Assembly (NCBI GenBank): GCA_030446715.1
Contig: JAUJMU010000008.1
Location: forward strand, 221,280 to 285,279
Source of the DNA: Cytophagales bacterium
GTDB lineage: Bacteria > Bacteroidota > Bacteroidia > Cytophagales > 172606-1
Direction: 5' to 3'
Length of the DNA stretch: 64,000 nucleotides
Part shown: in pieces, positions 45,103 to 54,037 of the stretch
How positions within the stretch are numbered: the stretch's first letter is position 1
How the letters are laid out: every line of letters begins with the position of its first letter
Notes under the pieces: model-generated
Seen by the model: the letters and a program-made list of their open reading frames with translations, nothing else
Database searches by the model: none
Told to the model about the DNA's origin: nothing
Position numbers and translations under genes: made by a program

Positions 45103-47037
45103 ATGTTCCATTTTTCACTGCGTATTATTAAAGTTACTTTGTGTGTAGGCCTGGGACTTTGGCTGTCCACCACCGAGTCAGCCGCCCAGAAAACGGTGAT
45201 TAAAGTTAATCCCGCTACTAATTCAGGCCCGGTCCATCCGGGCATCTACGGGCTGAATCAACGCTGGTTTGACTACGATATCAGCCTTTGGGAACCCAAA
45301 AAAGGGGAGGAGTCTCCCCTGATAAAAACGTATACCGACATCGGCTTTCGCTCCCTGCGGTACCCGGCCGGTACGGCGGCCGATGCGTTTTACTGGAAAA
45401 GAACGATTGGTCCCCCCGAGAAGCGTGCCAACGTCATTGAAGGCCACACCTGGGAAGGAAGGAGAAGAGCGGCCGGCGGTGATGCCGGCGGGGGGGGCGG
45501 TCCGCTGCCGGTACCCTTTGGGCTGGATGAAGCCCTGCGGTTCTGCGAGAAAACGGGTTCTACGTTCATCTACATGTACAATTTCGGTACCGGCAGCGCC
45601 ACCGACGCCGCCGACCTGGTGGAGTACGTGAATGCTCCCGTAGGGACGAATCCGAACGGGGGCGTAGCCTGGGCGCAGGTACGGGCCCATAACGGGCATC
45701 CGGAGCCCTACGGAGTAAAATACTTTGAGATGGGCAACGAAATGTACATCGGCGGCAGGCAGCACTTCTGGCTGGAGGGCAAATCCAGACACTCCCATAC
45801 GTACAAGTATTGTTTCGGGGACACGGTCCGCTTTACCCGCCAGCTGGTCGGGGAGTTTGATGCGCAGTCCATCCGGGCGGCCCAGAGCAACTACGGCGTA
45901 AACCAGGTCAAATACCTCCGCTACGCCCCCATTCTGCCCGGCACGGATTCGCTGTACGTAGGCGGGATTCCCTGGCAGCGGGTGGACAATCTGAGGGATC
46001 ACGGCGCGGAGAACGTCTACGTGCTGGATAGCTACACGGGTAAAATCACCTTCGGGGACGGCGTCCACGGGAACCTGCCCCTGCATAAAGACTCCATTGC
46101 CACGATCCGGGCCAGCTATACTTCCGCGCGGGACGGCTACGATGATTACTACCGGGCCATGAAAGCCGTGGACCCCACCGTGCGGGTGTACAGCTGCCTC
46201 ATTGACCGGGATTTTATCCAGACGATGGGAGCAACTTCCCCCTATGACGGCGTGAGTATCCATCCCTACGCCGGCTTCTGGAATATGCCCACCAAAGAAT
46301 CAATGGACAATTACCACGACCTGATCCTGTCCAACTCCGACGAGGAGGCCGACAGCGCCCGGCACACGCTGGCGTTGATCCGAAGGACGGTAAGTCCCCG
46401 GCGGAAAGATTCGGTGGATATTCTCTTTACCGAATACGGAATTGCCCTGCGCGATATTACCCAGGGATATGGCGTTTCGCTGGACGACGCCCTCTACGGG
46501 GCCCGGATGGTGATGGCCGCCATTGACCTGAACATGGCTTTAACCAGTAAACACGCCATCACCGGGCTTATCGGTACGGCCCCGCACTTTGTGGTATCTC
46601 CCGCCGGGTACATGTACAAAATGTTCACCCATCAGTTCGGCCCTACCCGGATTGCTTCCTCCATCACCAACAATCCGGCCCGGCCCATCGTGCCCAATGC
46701 GTTCTATGAAAAGCTTAACAAGGGGCGTACCTCCCTGCCTAAGCTCCACGTCTCGGCCAGCAAGGACGCAGCGGGCAACGTGTACCTGATGGTACTCAAC
46801 CGCGACCGGGCCGATGCAGTGGCTGCCTCAGTTGAACTGGCTAAGTATCGCCTCTCTGACAGCCAGGCAACGGTCTGGACCCTGAACGGCCCCGGCTATA
46901 CTTCCTTTAACACCGTCGAGAATCCCCGTAATGTATCTATTCAGGAATCAACCATGCCGGTAGGAGGCAAATCTTTTGACTATACTTTTCCGGCCCATTC
47001 GATAACTGCCATCAAGCTGAAAGGAAAAGCCAGATAA
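45103..47037 (+). CDS. Exported clan GH-A (GH51-like) hydrolase
   Basis: Start at the ATG at 45103 (MFHFSLRIIKV), which begins the signal peptide ending ESAAQ; a TTG 14 codons upstream is unlikely. 644 residues, about the length of the catalytic part of its paralogue at 32590 without Fn3, PA14 or T9SS domains, so it probably stays in the periplasm or is released. RYPAGTAADAFYWKRTIGP, acid/base candidate Glu213 in FEMGNEMY, HPYA (387-390) and nucleophile candidate Glu444 in LFTEYGIAL are conserved. The same inserted beta domain lies between them (about 255-342; YVGGIPWQRV, GKITFGDGVHGN). A Gly-rich stretch (GGDAGGGGG, about 125-133) is unlike the paralogue. It probably works on smaller oligosaccharides than the secreted form. 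Confidence 0.85.
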   Translation: MFHFSLRIIKVTLCVGLGLWLSTTESAAQKTVIKVNPATNSGPVHPGIYGLNQRWFDYDISLWEPKKGEESPLIKTYTDIGFRSLRYPAGTAADAFYWKRTIGPPEKRANVIEGHTWEGRRRAAGGDAGGGGGPLPVPFGLDEALRFCEKTGSTFIYMYNFGTGSATDAADLVEYVNAPVGTNPNGGVAWAQVRAHNGHPEPYGVKYFEMGNEMYIGGRQHFWLEGKSRHSHTYKYCFGDTVRFTRQLVGEFDAQSIRAAQSNYGVNQVKYLRYAPILPGTDSLYVGGIPWQRVDNLRDHGAENVYVLDSYTGKITFGDGVHGNLPLHKDSIATIRASYTSARDGYDDYYRAMKAVDPTVRVYSCLIDRDFIQTMGATSPYDGVSIHPYAGFWNMPTKESMDNYHDLILSNSDEEADSARHTLALIRRTVSPRRKDSVDILFTEYGIALRDITQGYGVSLDDALYGARMVMAAIDLNMALTSKHAITGLIGTAPHFVVSPAGYMYKMFTHQFGPTRIASSITNNPARPIVPNAFYEKLNKGRTSLPKLHVSASKDAAGNVYLMVLNRDRADAVAASVELAKYRLSDSQATVWTLNGPGYTSFNTVENPRNVSIQESTMPVGGKSFDYTFPAHSITAIKLKGKAR

Positions 47038-47110
47038 TAGTAATAACCCCGTCAATCGCAACCTGGCCTTAACCATACGATTTGCGTAACTCCTTTTTTT
47101 AGTGACCCGG

Positions 47111-49429
47111 ATGAAAAATATAAAAAATAAAATTTTTAAAGTAAGTCTGGCAACGCTGTCAATAGCCGCTCTTACCTGTACCGTTCCCCAAAGGAATACG
47201 GCTGATCAGCCAGCGGCAAAACCTGCGGTTACTCCTACTCCTGCCCCTTCCCGGGTGTATTTGTCGCCGGAAGCAAGCCTGAAAACGATGCACCTGCCGG
47301 AAGGCTACCGGCTGGAACTGGTAGCGGGCGAACCCATGGTCCAGGAGCCCGTAGCGGTTGCCTGGGACGGGAATGGGAGAATGTACGTGGCTGAAATGAT
47401 CACTTACATGCTCGACGCGGATGCGACGGGGGAACAGGAACCCAAAAGCCGCATCTCGCTGCTGGAAGACACGGACAATGATGGTAAAATGGATAAGCGC
47501 AGCGTTTTTATTGACAGTCTGCTCCTGCCCAGAATGATCCAGTGCGTGGGAAACGAACTGCTGGTCAACGAAACCAATACCATCGCCATCCACAGCTACC
47601 AAGACACGGACGGCGACGGAAAAGCTGATGAGAAAAAGGCGCTCCACCGGAATGAGGAGTACGTAGTCAACGACGCCAACATGGAGCACCAGCGCAGCGG
47701 CCTGGACTGGAACCTGGACAACTGGATGTACCTCACCTACGATCCGGTCCGGTTCCGCTACACGAACGGGGTCCTCAGGGTAGATACGATCACAAGCGGC
47801 TCCAGTTCGCAGTGGGGCCTCACCCACGATGACTACGGCCGCTTGTTTTATTCCAGCGCCGGGGGCGAAAGACCAGCAGTGAGTTTTCAGATCAATCCCG
47901 TCTACGGAAGACTTGAATTTCCCGACCAGTACAGCGAGGCGTTCAGGGAAGTATGGCCCGTGATGGCTACGCCCGATGTGCAGGGGGGCTACAAAAGACT
48001 GCGGCCTGATGTGACACTGAATCATTTTACCGGGGCCTGCGGCCAGTCCATCTTCCGGGGCGACCGTCTGCCGGCAGATCTGGTGGGAGACTATATTGTT
48101 TGTGAACCCGTAGGGAGAATCGTGCGACGGGCGAAGGTAATTAACCAACAGGGCAAAACGGTCCTGGAAAACGCCTACCACCAGCGGGAATTTATCGCCT
48201 CCACGGACCTGAACTTCCGGCCGGTAAACTCGGCTACCGGTCCCGACGGAAATCTGTACATCGTGGACATGCACCGGGGCATCATCCAGCAGGGCAACTG
48301 GACCAAGCGGGGGTCTTTCCTGCGCAACCGGATTGACAGTCTGGGCCTGGCCAAAAATACCGGCCACGGCCGTATTTATAGGGTAGTGCACGACGACTAC
48401 AAACGGGGACCCAAGCCTAATATGCTGAACGAATCAAGCAGCAGGCTGCTTTCCTACCTGGACCATTCCAACGGCTGGTGGCGGGATAACGCCCAGAAAC
48501 AGCTCATTGTGCTCGGGGACAAATCTGTGATCCCGGCCCTCAGACAGATGGCCGCCGGTGGGCCTGCTCCCGCCGTCAAAAAGCCTGGTCACCTGGCCGT
48601 GATCCACGCCCTGTGGACCCTGGAAGGGCTGGAGGCAATGGATCAGGAAACCGTTCTCAAGGCGCTACAGCACCCCCACCCCCAGGTCAGGAGAACGGCC
48701 GTATGGATCAGTGAACCCTACCTGAAGCGAAACGACGCCCAAATGATAGGGGCCGTGGGGGAACTGATCAATGATGCCGACGACGACGTGCGGGTGCAGT
48801 TGCTCTTGTCCCTCTACAGCAGCAAAGCCGGGAAAGCCAAGCCATTAATAAAGGAATTGCTGGACCGTAACCCGGATCACCAGATGCTGCAAGCGACCAA
48901 AGCCGCCCTGGACAAGAATGAAGACGTGAGAACATTCGGTGCCCGGCTGGCCGATATGCCAAAAGAGGACCGCAGTTTAATCCTCAGCGGAGCGGCCATC
49001 TTCAAATCGCTCTGCGGCAGTTGCCACGGCCCGGACGGAAAAGGACTGGCCTCCGGTGGACCCCTGCTGACGGCGCCTGCCCTGGTGGGGTCGAAACGCC
49101 TGCAGTTTGCCGAGACAAACACGGCTACCCGCATCGTACTGCACGGCTTAACCGGACCCATTGACGGCAAGACCTACTCCAGCCTCATGCCCTCTATGTC
49201 CCACAACAGCGACGAGTGGATTGCTTCCGTGGTCAGTTACATCCGCTACGAGTTCGGCCAGCCCGTCCGCAAAGGCGGCGCGCCCCTCTCCCCGGTTGTC
49301 AGGCCCGAGGAGGTAAAAAAGGTCAGGGAGCAGGACGCTGCCCGAAATCAAGCCTGGACTATAGCCGAACTGGAAATAAAAAAGAAGGAAGAATCACCGG
49401 CCCCGGAAGCTTCCGGCAGCAGTAAATAA
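47111..49429 (+). CDS. Membrane-bound dehydrogenase-like protein with HEAT repeats and cytochrome c
   Basis: Start at the ATG at 47111; a GTG three codons upstream is possible. 772 residues. The N-terminus carries a hydrophobic signal with a possible lipobox (IAALTC). A beta-propeller region (about 60-430) has LPEGYRLELVAGEP, VAVAWDGNGRMYVAEM, DTDNDGKMDKRSVF, GLDWNLDNWMYLTYD and ATGPDGNLYIVDMHRGI, as in the PVC-type haem-binding/membrane-bound dehydrogenase family. HEAT-like helices (about 440-600) and a cytochrome c domain with C635-G-S-C-H639 follow. Such proteins probably oxidise sugars and pass electrons to a cytochrome chain; the substrate is unknown. Its place between glycosidase and sulfatase genes suggests oxidation of a sugar released from the same glycan. 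Confidence 0.85.
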   Translation: MKNIKNKIFKVSLATLSIAALTCTVPQRNTADQPAAKPAVTPTPAPSRVYLSPEASLKTMHLPEGYRLELVAGEPMVQEPVAVAWDGNGRMYVAEMITYMLDADATGEQEPKSRISLLEDTDNDGKMDKRSVFIDSLLLPRMIQCVGNELLVNETNTIAIHSYQDTDGDGKADEKKALHRNEEYVVNDANMEHQRSGLDWNLDNWMYLTYDPVRFRYTNGVLRVDTITSGSSSQWGLTHDDYGRLFYSSAGGERPAVSFQINPVYGRLEFPDQYSEAFREVWPVMATPDVQGGYKRLRPDVTLNHFTGACGQSIFRGDRLPADLVGDYIVCEPVGRIVRRAKVINQQGKTVLENAYHQREFIASTDLNFRPVNSATGPDGNLYIVDMHRGIIQQGNWTKRGSFLRNRIDSLGLAKNTGHGRIYRVVHDDYKRGPKPNMLNESSSRLLSYLDHSNGWWRDNAQKQLIVLGDKSVIPALRQMAAGGPAPAVKKPGHLAVIHALWTLEGLEAMDQETVLKALQHPHPQVRRTAVWISEPYLKRNDAQMIGAVGELINDADDDVRVQLLLSLYSSKAGKAKPLIKELLDRNPDHQMLQATKAALDKNEDVRTFGARLADMPKEDRSLILSGAAIFKSLCGSCHGPDGKGLASGGPLLTAPALVGSKRLQFAETNTATRIVLHGLTGPIDGKTYSSLMPSMSHNSDEWIASVVSYIRYEFGQPVRKGGAPLSPVVRPEEVKKVREQDAARNQAWTIAELEIKKKEESPAPEASGSSK

Positions 49430-49488
49430 GTGCAGGATGTTGTTGTTCCGGATTTTGAGTCTTCTCAAACAAAACCACTTTTAACCTG

Positions 49489-50913
49489 ATGAAATATACG
49501 CTTATAGTATGGTTGGCAGTTACCGTCTGTATCGGACTACAAACAGCTGGTACGGCCAATGCTTTGGGTAAAGAGGTTCCCCAAAAACCCAACATCCTTT
49601 TTATTTTTGCCGACGATTTAGGTTGGGGCGATCTGGGTTGCTACGGCAATAAGCGGGTCAAAACGCCCAATATTGATAAGCTGGCGACCCAGGGAACGCT
49701 GTTTACCCAGTTTTACGTCAACGGCTCGGTTTGCTCTCCCAGCCGCACGGCTTTCATGACCGGTCATTTTCCGGCCCGCCACCGCGTTCACGGCCACTTC
49801 GATCCTAGGCTGAACCAGAAACGCGACATGCCCGACTGGCTCGACGCTGATGTAACTACGGTGACGGATTTGCTCCAAAAGCAGGGCTACACCACGGCCC
49901 ACTTCGGCAAATGGCACCTGGGCAGCGGACCCGGTGAACCCGGCGCTGCCGCCTACGGTCTGGATGTGCGCAAGATTGATACCGACCCGGATGAGGTAAA
50001 CGAAATGAGCATCTGGAAACCGGAAGCCCGGCCCACCAGCTCGAAAACGGTAGTGGACCACACCCTTGATTTTATTTCAAAAAATGCCGGCAAGCCTTTT
50101 TACATCAATACCTGGTTTGCTGACCCGCACGCAACGTTGAATCCATCCGAAGAGCAGATGGAGCCATACCGGGGCATGGGGCCGGGCAAAAAGATTCCGC
50201 ACCGCAGCACCTGGGAGATCTACTACGCCACCGTTACCGAAATGGATAAACAGGTGGGCCGCCTGCTCGAGGGCTTGCAGCAGAAAGGGCTGGCTGACAA
50301 TACCATCGTTGTTTTTTCGAGTGACAACGGTCCGGAAGAAATTGAAATATTCAATGCCAGCCACAGCGGGGTAGGCAGCGCCGGTCCCCTGCGCGGCCGC
50401 AAACGCAGCTTGTACGACGGCGGGGTGCGGGTTCCTTTTATCGTGCGCTGGCCGGGCAGCGTACCGGCCGGGAAGGTAAATACGCAGTCGGTCGTGACAG
50501 CCGTTGATTTTCTACCTACCGTGGCTCAACTGGCGGGCGCCAAAGTGCCGCCGGATGTAAAACCGGATGGGGAAGATGTAAGTGACATTTTACTGGGCCA
50601 GAACCGCGTTCGCACCCGGCCCATCATGTGGGAGTGGCGCTACCGCATCTTCGGCCACATCTGGAACCAGAGCCCCATGCTGGCCATCCGCGACGGCAAT
50701 TGGAAATTGCTGCTGAACCCGGACCGCAGCCGGGTAGAATTGTACGACATGACGAGAGACCCTTCGGAAGTAAACAACGTGGCCGCCCAGAACGGAAAAG
50801 TGGTGGATAAAATGGCCGCAACCGTTCTGGCCTGGCAGCAAACGTTGCCCAAGGGCTTTGTGGAAGAAACTGCCGGTGAAAATAATTACCCCTGGCCGGG
50901 CAAGACCCCTTGA
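49489..50913 (+). CDS. Exported arylsulfatase
   Basis: 474 residues. Signal peptide to about 26 (TANALG). KPNILFIFADDLGWGDLGCYG (Asp42, Asp43), PNIDKLATQG and the formylglycine motif C82-S-P-S-R86 are followed by HFGKWHLGSG, FYINTWFADPHATL and VFSSDNGPEE with GVRVPFIVRWPG. This is the arylsulfatase/N-acetylgalactosamine-sulfatase-like branch of family S1, different from the three iduronate-type enzymes here. The C-terminus (WRYRIFGHIWNQSPMLAIRDGNWKL, outlined) is complete. It lies 59 bases after the dehydrogenase-like gene and is likely transcribed with it. It should act on a glycan in the periplasm. Confidence 0.93.
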   Translation: MKYTLIVWLAVTVCIGLQTAGTANALGKEVPQKPNILFIFADDLGWGDLGCYGNKRVKTPNIDKLATQGTLFTQFYVNGSVCSPSRTAFMTGHFPARHRVHGHFDPRLNQKRDMPDWLDADVTTVTDLLQKQGYTTAHFGKWHLGSGPGEPGAAAYGLDVRKIDTDPDEVNEMSIWKPEARPTSSKTVVDHTLDFISKNAGKPFYINTWFADPHATLNPSEEQMEPYRGMGPGKKIPHRSTWEIYYATVTEMDKQVGRLLEGLQQKGLADNTIVVFSSDNGPEEIEIFNASHSGVGSAGPLRGRKRSLYDGGVRVPFIVRWPGSVPAGKVNTQSVVTAVDFLPTVAQLAGAKVPPDVKPDGEDVSDILLGQNRVRTRPIMWEWRYRIFGHIWNQSPMLAIRDGNWKLLLNPDRSRVELYDMTRDPSEVNNVAAQNGKVVDKMAATVLAWQQTLPKGFVEETAGENNYPWPGKTP

Positions 50914-51122
50914 AATACAAAATGCGGATGGAGGGTTGGAACGCCAAAATTGCGTTTAATCAACCGGATAGGCTCCACCTCAATGGCGTGGGGTTTCAAA
51001 CCTGCGCCATTGAGGAAAATGACCGGTATTTTTCAGCTCTCGATTCGCATTAATAAGATGCATTCAATCGTTCTCTTTTGAGTGGCTTAGCAGGTAAGCC
51101 ACTTTTCCATTTAAAACTTCGC

Positions 51123-53180
51123 ATGAACAAGAGTCTCTTTTATACATTGCTGCTGGCCGGAGCTTTGGGTTGCCGTTCTTCCCAGGTCATTGATCATTCA
51201 ACTAACGGGGCATCCGGCAGCGAACCGCCGCCGGCCGCTAACTGGTTTGCGCAGAGCCTCTTTATGCTGCACGAGGATCACCACATCAAAGTGGATACGG
51301 AAGTAGGTAAGAATGCCGACCCGCAGGAAACGGCCCGCATTATTGCCTTGTCCAGGCCGGATGCGATCCAGATCCACGCCAAAGGCCGGCCGGGCTACGC
51401 CTCTTATCCGACCAAAATCGGCTGGACGCCTCCCAGGTACGAACGCGACGTCCTGAAAATCTGGCGCGACATTGCCCGGAAAGACGGTTACCACTATTCC
51501 ATTTATTATAACCTGGGACGCGATTTGGAAGTACAGACCCGCAAGCCGGAGTGGAACCGGGTAAACGCCGAGGGCAAGCTCCAGGACGCGGCCTTGTGCT
51601 ACCACTCCGGCGTAGCGGAAGGGTATTTGTGGCCCATGATCGAAGAAATTATGACCAATTATAAGCCGGACGGCCTTTGGTTTGATGGCTCGGTTTTTAC
51701 CATTAAAAATTGTTACTGCCAGGTTTGTAAAACCCGGTTTGAAAAGGAAAAAGGCCTGTCCGCACCCGCTACGCCCAATCAGCCGGGCTGGACTGCCTAC
51801 AAAGACATGCAGCGCCAGATTTACCGCGAGTTCCTGGCTGAAACCGTAGACAGGATCAAGGCAAAAGACCCCAACTGCCTCGTCACCATCAATCTGGCGT
51901 ATTCGATGCACATGCCCGAAAAACCCTACGAAGGCCTGGATTATTTTACGGCCGATTTTGGCAATGAGGTGGAAGAACTCTCGCAGGAAGCGCATTGGTA
52001 CGATAACCAGGACAAACCCTTCGAGATTATGACCACGGTGCACCTGGCCGGGGGCAATGGCAAAGAGCGCCAGCCCAAACCAAAAGGGCAGTTGGAGCAG
52101 GAAATGGCCATTATAGTAGCCAACGGCGGCCGTTACAACGGCTGGGACAATCCCGATTCCAAAAGCGCCATCAGCGCCGCCATGGGGGAGCATCTGCGCG
52201 AGGTGGTGGCGCCGTTTCTAAGAGCCCGCCAGCCCTGGCTTCTACAGTCAGAACGGCAGCCGGATATTTCTTTCCTGTACAGTGCCACGGCGCATTATGC
52301 GGCCACCGATTCCTTGCCTAACGCTTTTCAAAACGGTGGGTATATGGTGCCGGTGACTGATAATATCTGGCAGGCCGGCCTGAATTACGAAATGCTGCCG
52401 GAATACAAGCTGGACGAGGGGGCAATCGGGAGCAAACTGGTGCTGGTAGAAAACCCGGCTGCCCTGAGCGAAAGCAACGTAAAGGCGCTCCGGGAATACG
52501 CCGGGTCGGGCGGTACGATCCTGGTTACCGGGCAGGGAGTGATGGCCGGCCGGATGCCCGAACTACTGGGGATTGCTCCGCCCGACAGCGCGGCAGCAGC
52601 CACCGATTTACGGGTAGCGGGTAAGAAGCAAACGCACACGTTTACGCACAAATTCTACCGTACTCAGGCCCGGGGGGCGCAGGTTCTGTTAAAAGCAAAA
52701 GAGGCCCGGGGCACCGAATACCCCTTGCTGACCAGCTACCCGGTAGGCAAAGGAAAAGCAATGGCGGTGCTGATGCCGTTAGTAAGCCGGGAGAAGGGCA
52801 CACCCTACCCGGTACCGGCTGCTTTACTGGCGGAAATACTGGCAGAAGCCCTACCTACTGAGCAACGCTTACTGGTAACGGATGCCCCGCCCACGGTGGA
52901 AACAGTGCTGCGCCGGAAAAATAATCAGCATATCATCCACCTGGTCAATCACGCGGAGGGTGAGCGGGAACTGCTGAGAATAACCTGGCATAAGTATTAT
53001 AAAATTACCAATATCCCGCCCGTGCCGGCCACGCATATTTCGGTAAAGCTGCCCGTAAAGCCTGCCTCGGTAAAGTTGCAACCCCAAAACCAGGAAATTC
53101 AAAACTGGCAATTTAAGGATGGTCGCCTCGAAGCAGACGTACCTGGATTTGCCATTCACCAGATGGTGGTAGCGGAATAA
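51123..53180 (+). CDS. GHL6-like putative glycoside hydrolase lipoprotein
   Basis: Start at the ATG at 51123 (MNKSLFYTLLLAGALGC), giving a lipobox with Cys17; a TTG 15 codons upstream is unlikely. 685 residues. ARIIALSRPDAIQIHAKGRPGYASYPTK (about 71-98, outlined) parallels VQPDYVQVDCKGHPGLSSYPTK of the protein at 17582. PDGLWFDGSVF (182-192, Asp188) is the likely catalytic strand, followed by NCYCQVCK, a Cys cluster seen in related hydrolases. The C-terminal half has a glutamine-amidotransferase-like domain (LVLVENPAALSE, GGTILVTGQGV) and a beta domain. It is anchored in a membrane, unlike its paralogue. A role on a sugar released by the neighbouring sulfatases and GH-A enzyme is likely; the reaction is not known. 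Confidence 0.75.
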   Translation: MNKSLFYTLLLAGALGCRSSQVIDHSTNGASGSEPPPAANWFAQSLFMLHEDHHIKVDTEVGKNADPQETARIIALSRPDAIQIHAKGRPGYASYPTKIGWTPPRYERDVLKIWRDIARKDGYHYSIYYNLGRDLEVQTRKPEWNRVNAEGKLQDAALCYHSGVAEGYLWPMIEEIMTNYKPDGLWFDGSVFTIKNCYCQVCKTRFEKEKGLSAPATPNQPGWTAYKDMQRQIYREFLAETVDRIKAKDPNCLVTINLAYSMHMPEKPYEGLDYFTADFGNEVEELSQEAHWYDNQDKPFEIMTTVHLAGGNGKERQPKPKGQLEQEMAIIVANGGRYNGWDNPDSKSAISAAMGEHLREVVAPFLRARQPWLLQSERQPDISFLYSATAHYAATDSLPNAFQNGGYMVPVTDNIWQAGLNYEMLPEYKLDEGAIGSKLVLVENPAALSESNVKALREYAGSGGTILVTGQGVMAGRMPELLGIAPPDSAAAATDLRVAGKKQTHTFTHKFYRTQARGAQVLLKAKEARGTEYPLLTSYPVGKGKAMAVLMPLVSREKGTPYPVPAALLAEILAEALPTEQRLLVTDAPPTVETVLRRKNNQHIIHLVNHAEGERELLRITWHKYYKITNIPPVPATHISVKLPVKPASVKLQPQNQEIQNWQFKDGRLEADVPGFAIHQMVVAE

Positions 53181-53200
53181 AAGGATACGAATGAACTACT

Positions 53201-54002
53201 ATGACTAAAGCGAACCAATATCAGTATGCGACAGGAGTAGGCGTAACTACTGCTTTTATTTTCCTTGTTTTAGTGTTTGGGCTGATAGTCGAAGGATATG
53301 CCCAGCAAGGAGCCATATCGCCGGCCCCTGCAAAAACCCCGGCCAACCCTTTGCAGGAAGCGGGTTGGGGCTTATTTACGCATTATTTAAAGGTGCCAAA
53401 GGCTGATACGGAAGCCGAACGGGTGGAACTTTGGAATAAAAAGGTGAATAGTTTTGATGCAGAAGGCCTGGCCAGTCAATTAGAGAAAGTAGGAGCGGAG
53501 TACTATTTTGGAAGGCAAGCAAACCACCTTTGAAGGCGGCATGCGGGTGCCGGGCATCGTCTCCTGGAAAGGCCGCATCAAAGCCGGTCAAACTACCGGT
53601 CAATTGGGTACTACTATGGACTTGTTGCCCACCCTGGTCACATTAACGAATAGTCAGTTACCTGCGGGTCATAGCCTGGACGGAATGGATATATCCGGTG
53701 TGCTGTTAGGTAAAACCCCTCCATTTGATCGTGATTTTGCTTATATCTACAGTAGCGGGTTAGAAGCCTACCGTTCAGGTAACTGGAAATTGAAATTGCC
53801 TTATAAGGGCACGGTTGGCGTACCCAATAAATTGAAAGAAGTAGCTCCCCACCCCATCCTGCTTTTTGACTTGCAAACTGATCCGGGCGAAAAAGTGAAC
53901 CTAGCCGGGCAGCTGCCGGAAAAAGTAAAAGAAATGGAAGCTAAAATAGCGGCTTTCAAACAGGAATCAGGTGCGCTGACGTTCGACCGGGGCACAAAAT
54001 AA
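53201..54002 (+). pseudogene. Deletion fusion of a fucosidase-like 5' end with a sulfatase 3' end
   Basis: From 53201 the frame has a signal sequence (AFIFLVLVFGLIVEGYAQQ) and AGWGLFTHYLKV, VELWNKKVNSFDAEGLASQLEKVGAEYYF split over about 70-105, the start of an alpha-L-fucosidase-like (GH29-type) fold. At about 53500-53512 it breaks; in another frame LEGKQTTFEGGMRVPGIVSWKG begins (outlined), continuing TTMDLLPTLVTL, LDGMDISGVLLG and LFDLQTDPGEKVNLAG to a stop at 54002, the C-terminal third of an arylsulfatase. The first frame ends at 53533. The catalytic parts of both genes are missing, so a deletion has joined two neighbouring genes. Confidence 0.85.
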
Positions 54003-54037
54003 GATTTATAGCCAAAAAGAACCCTACCTAGTCCCTT

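Noticed and set aside
45480..45510. Gly-rich stretch in the GH-A enzyme at 45103 as a possible frameshift in a G run
   Set aside because: The frame is the same and well conserved with the paralogue on both sides, so the run is an in-frame insertion rather than a shift.
47159..48391. Minus-strand open frame of 410 codons opposite the cytochrome-containing gene
   Set aside because: Translated sequence has no recognisable domain and mirrors the codon pattern of the plus-strand gene, which is clearly real.
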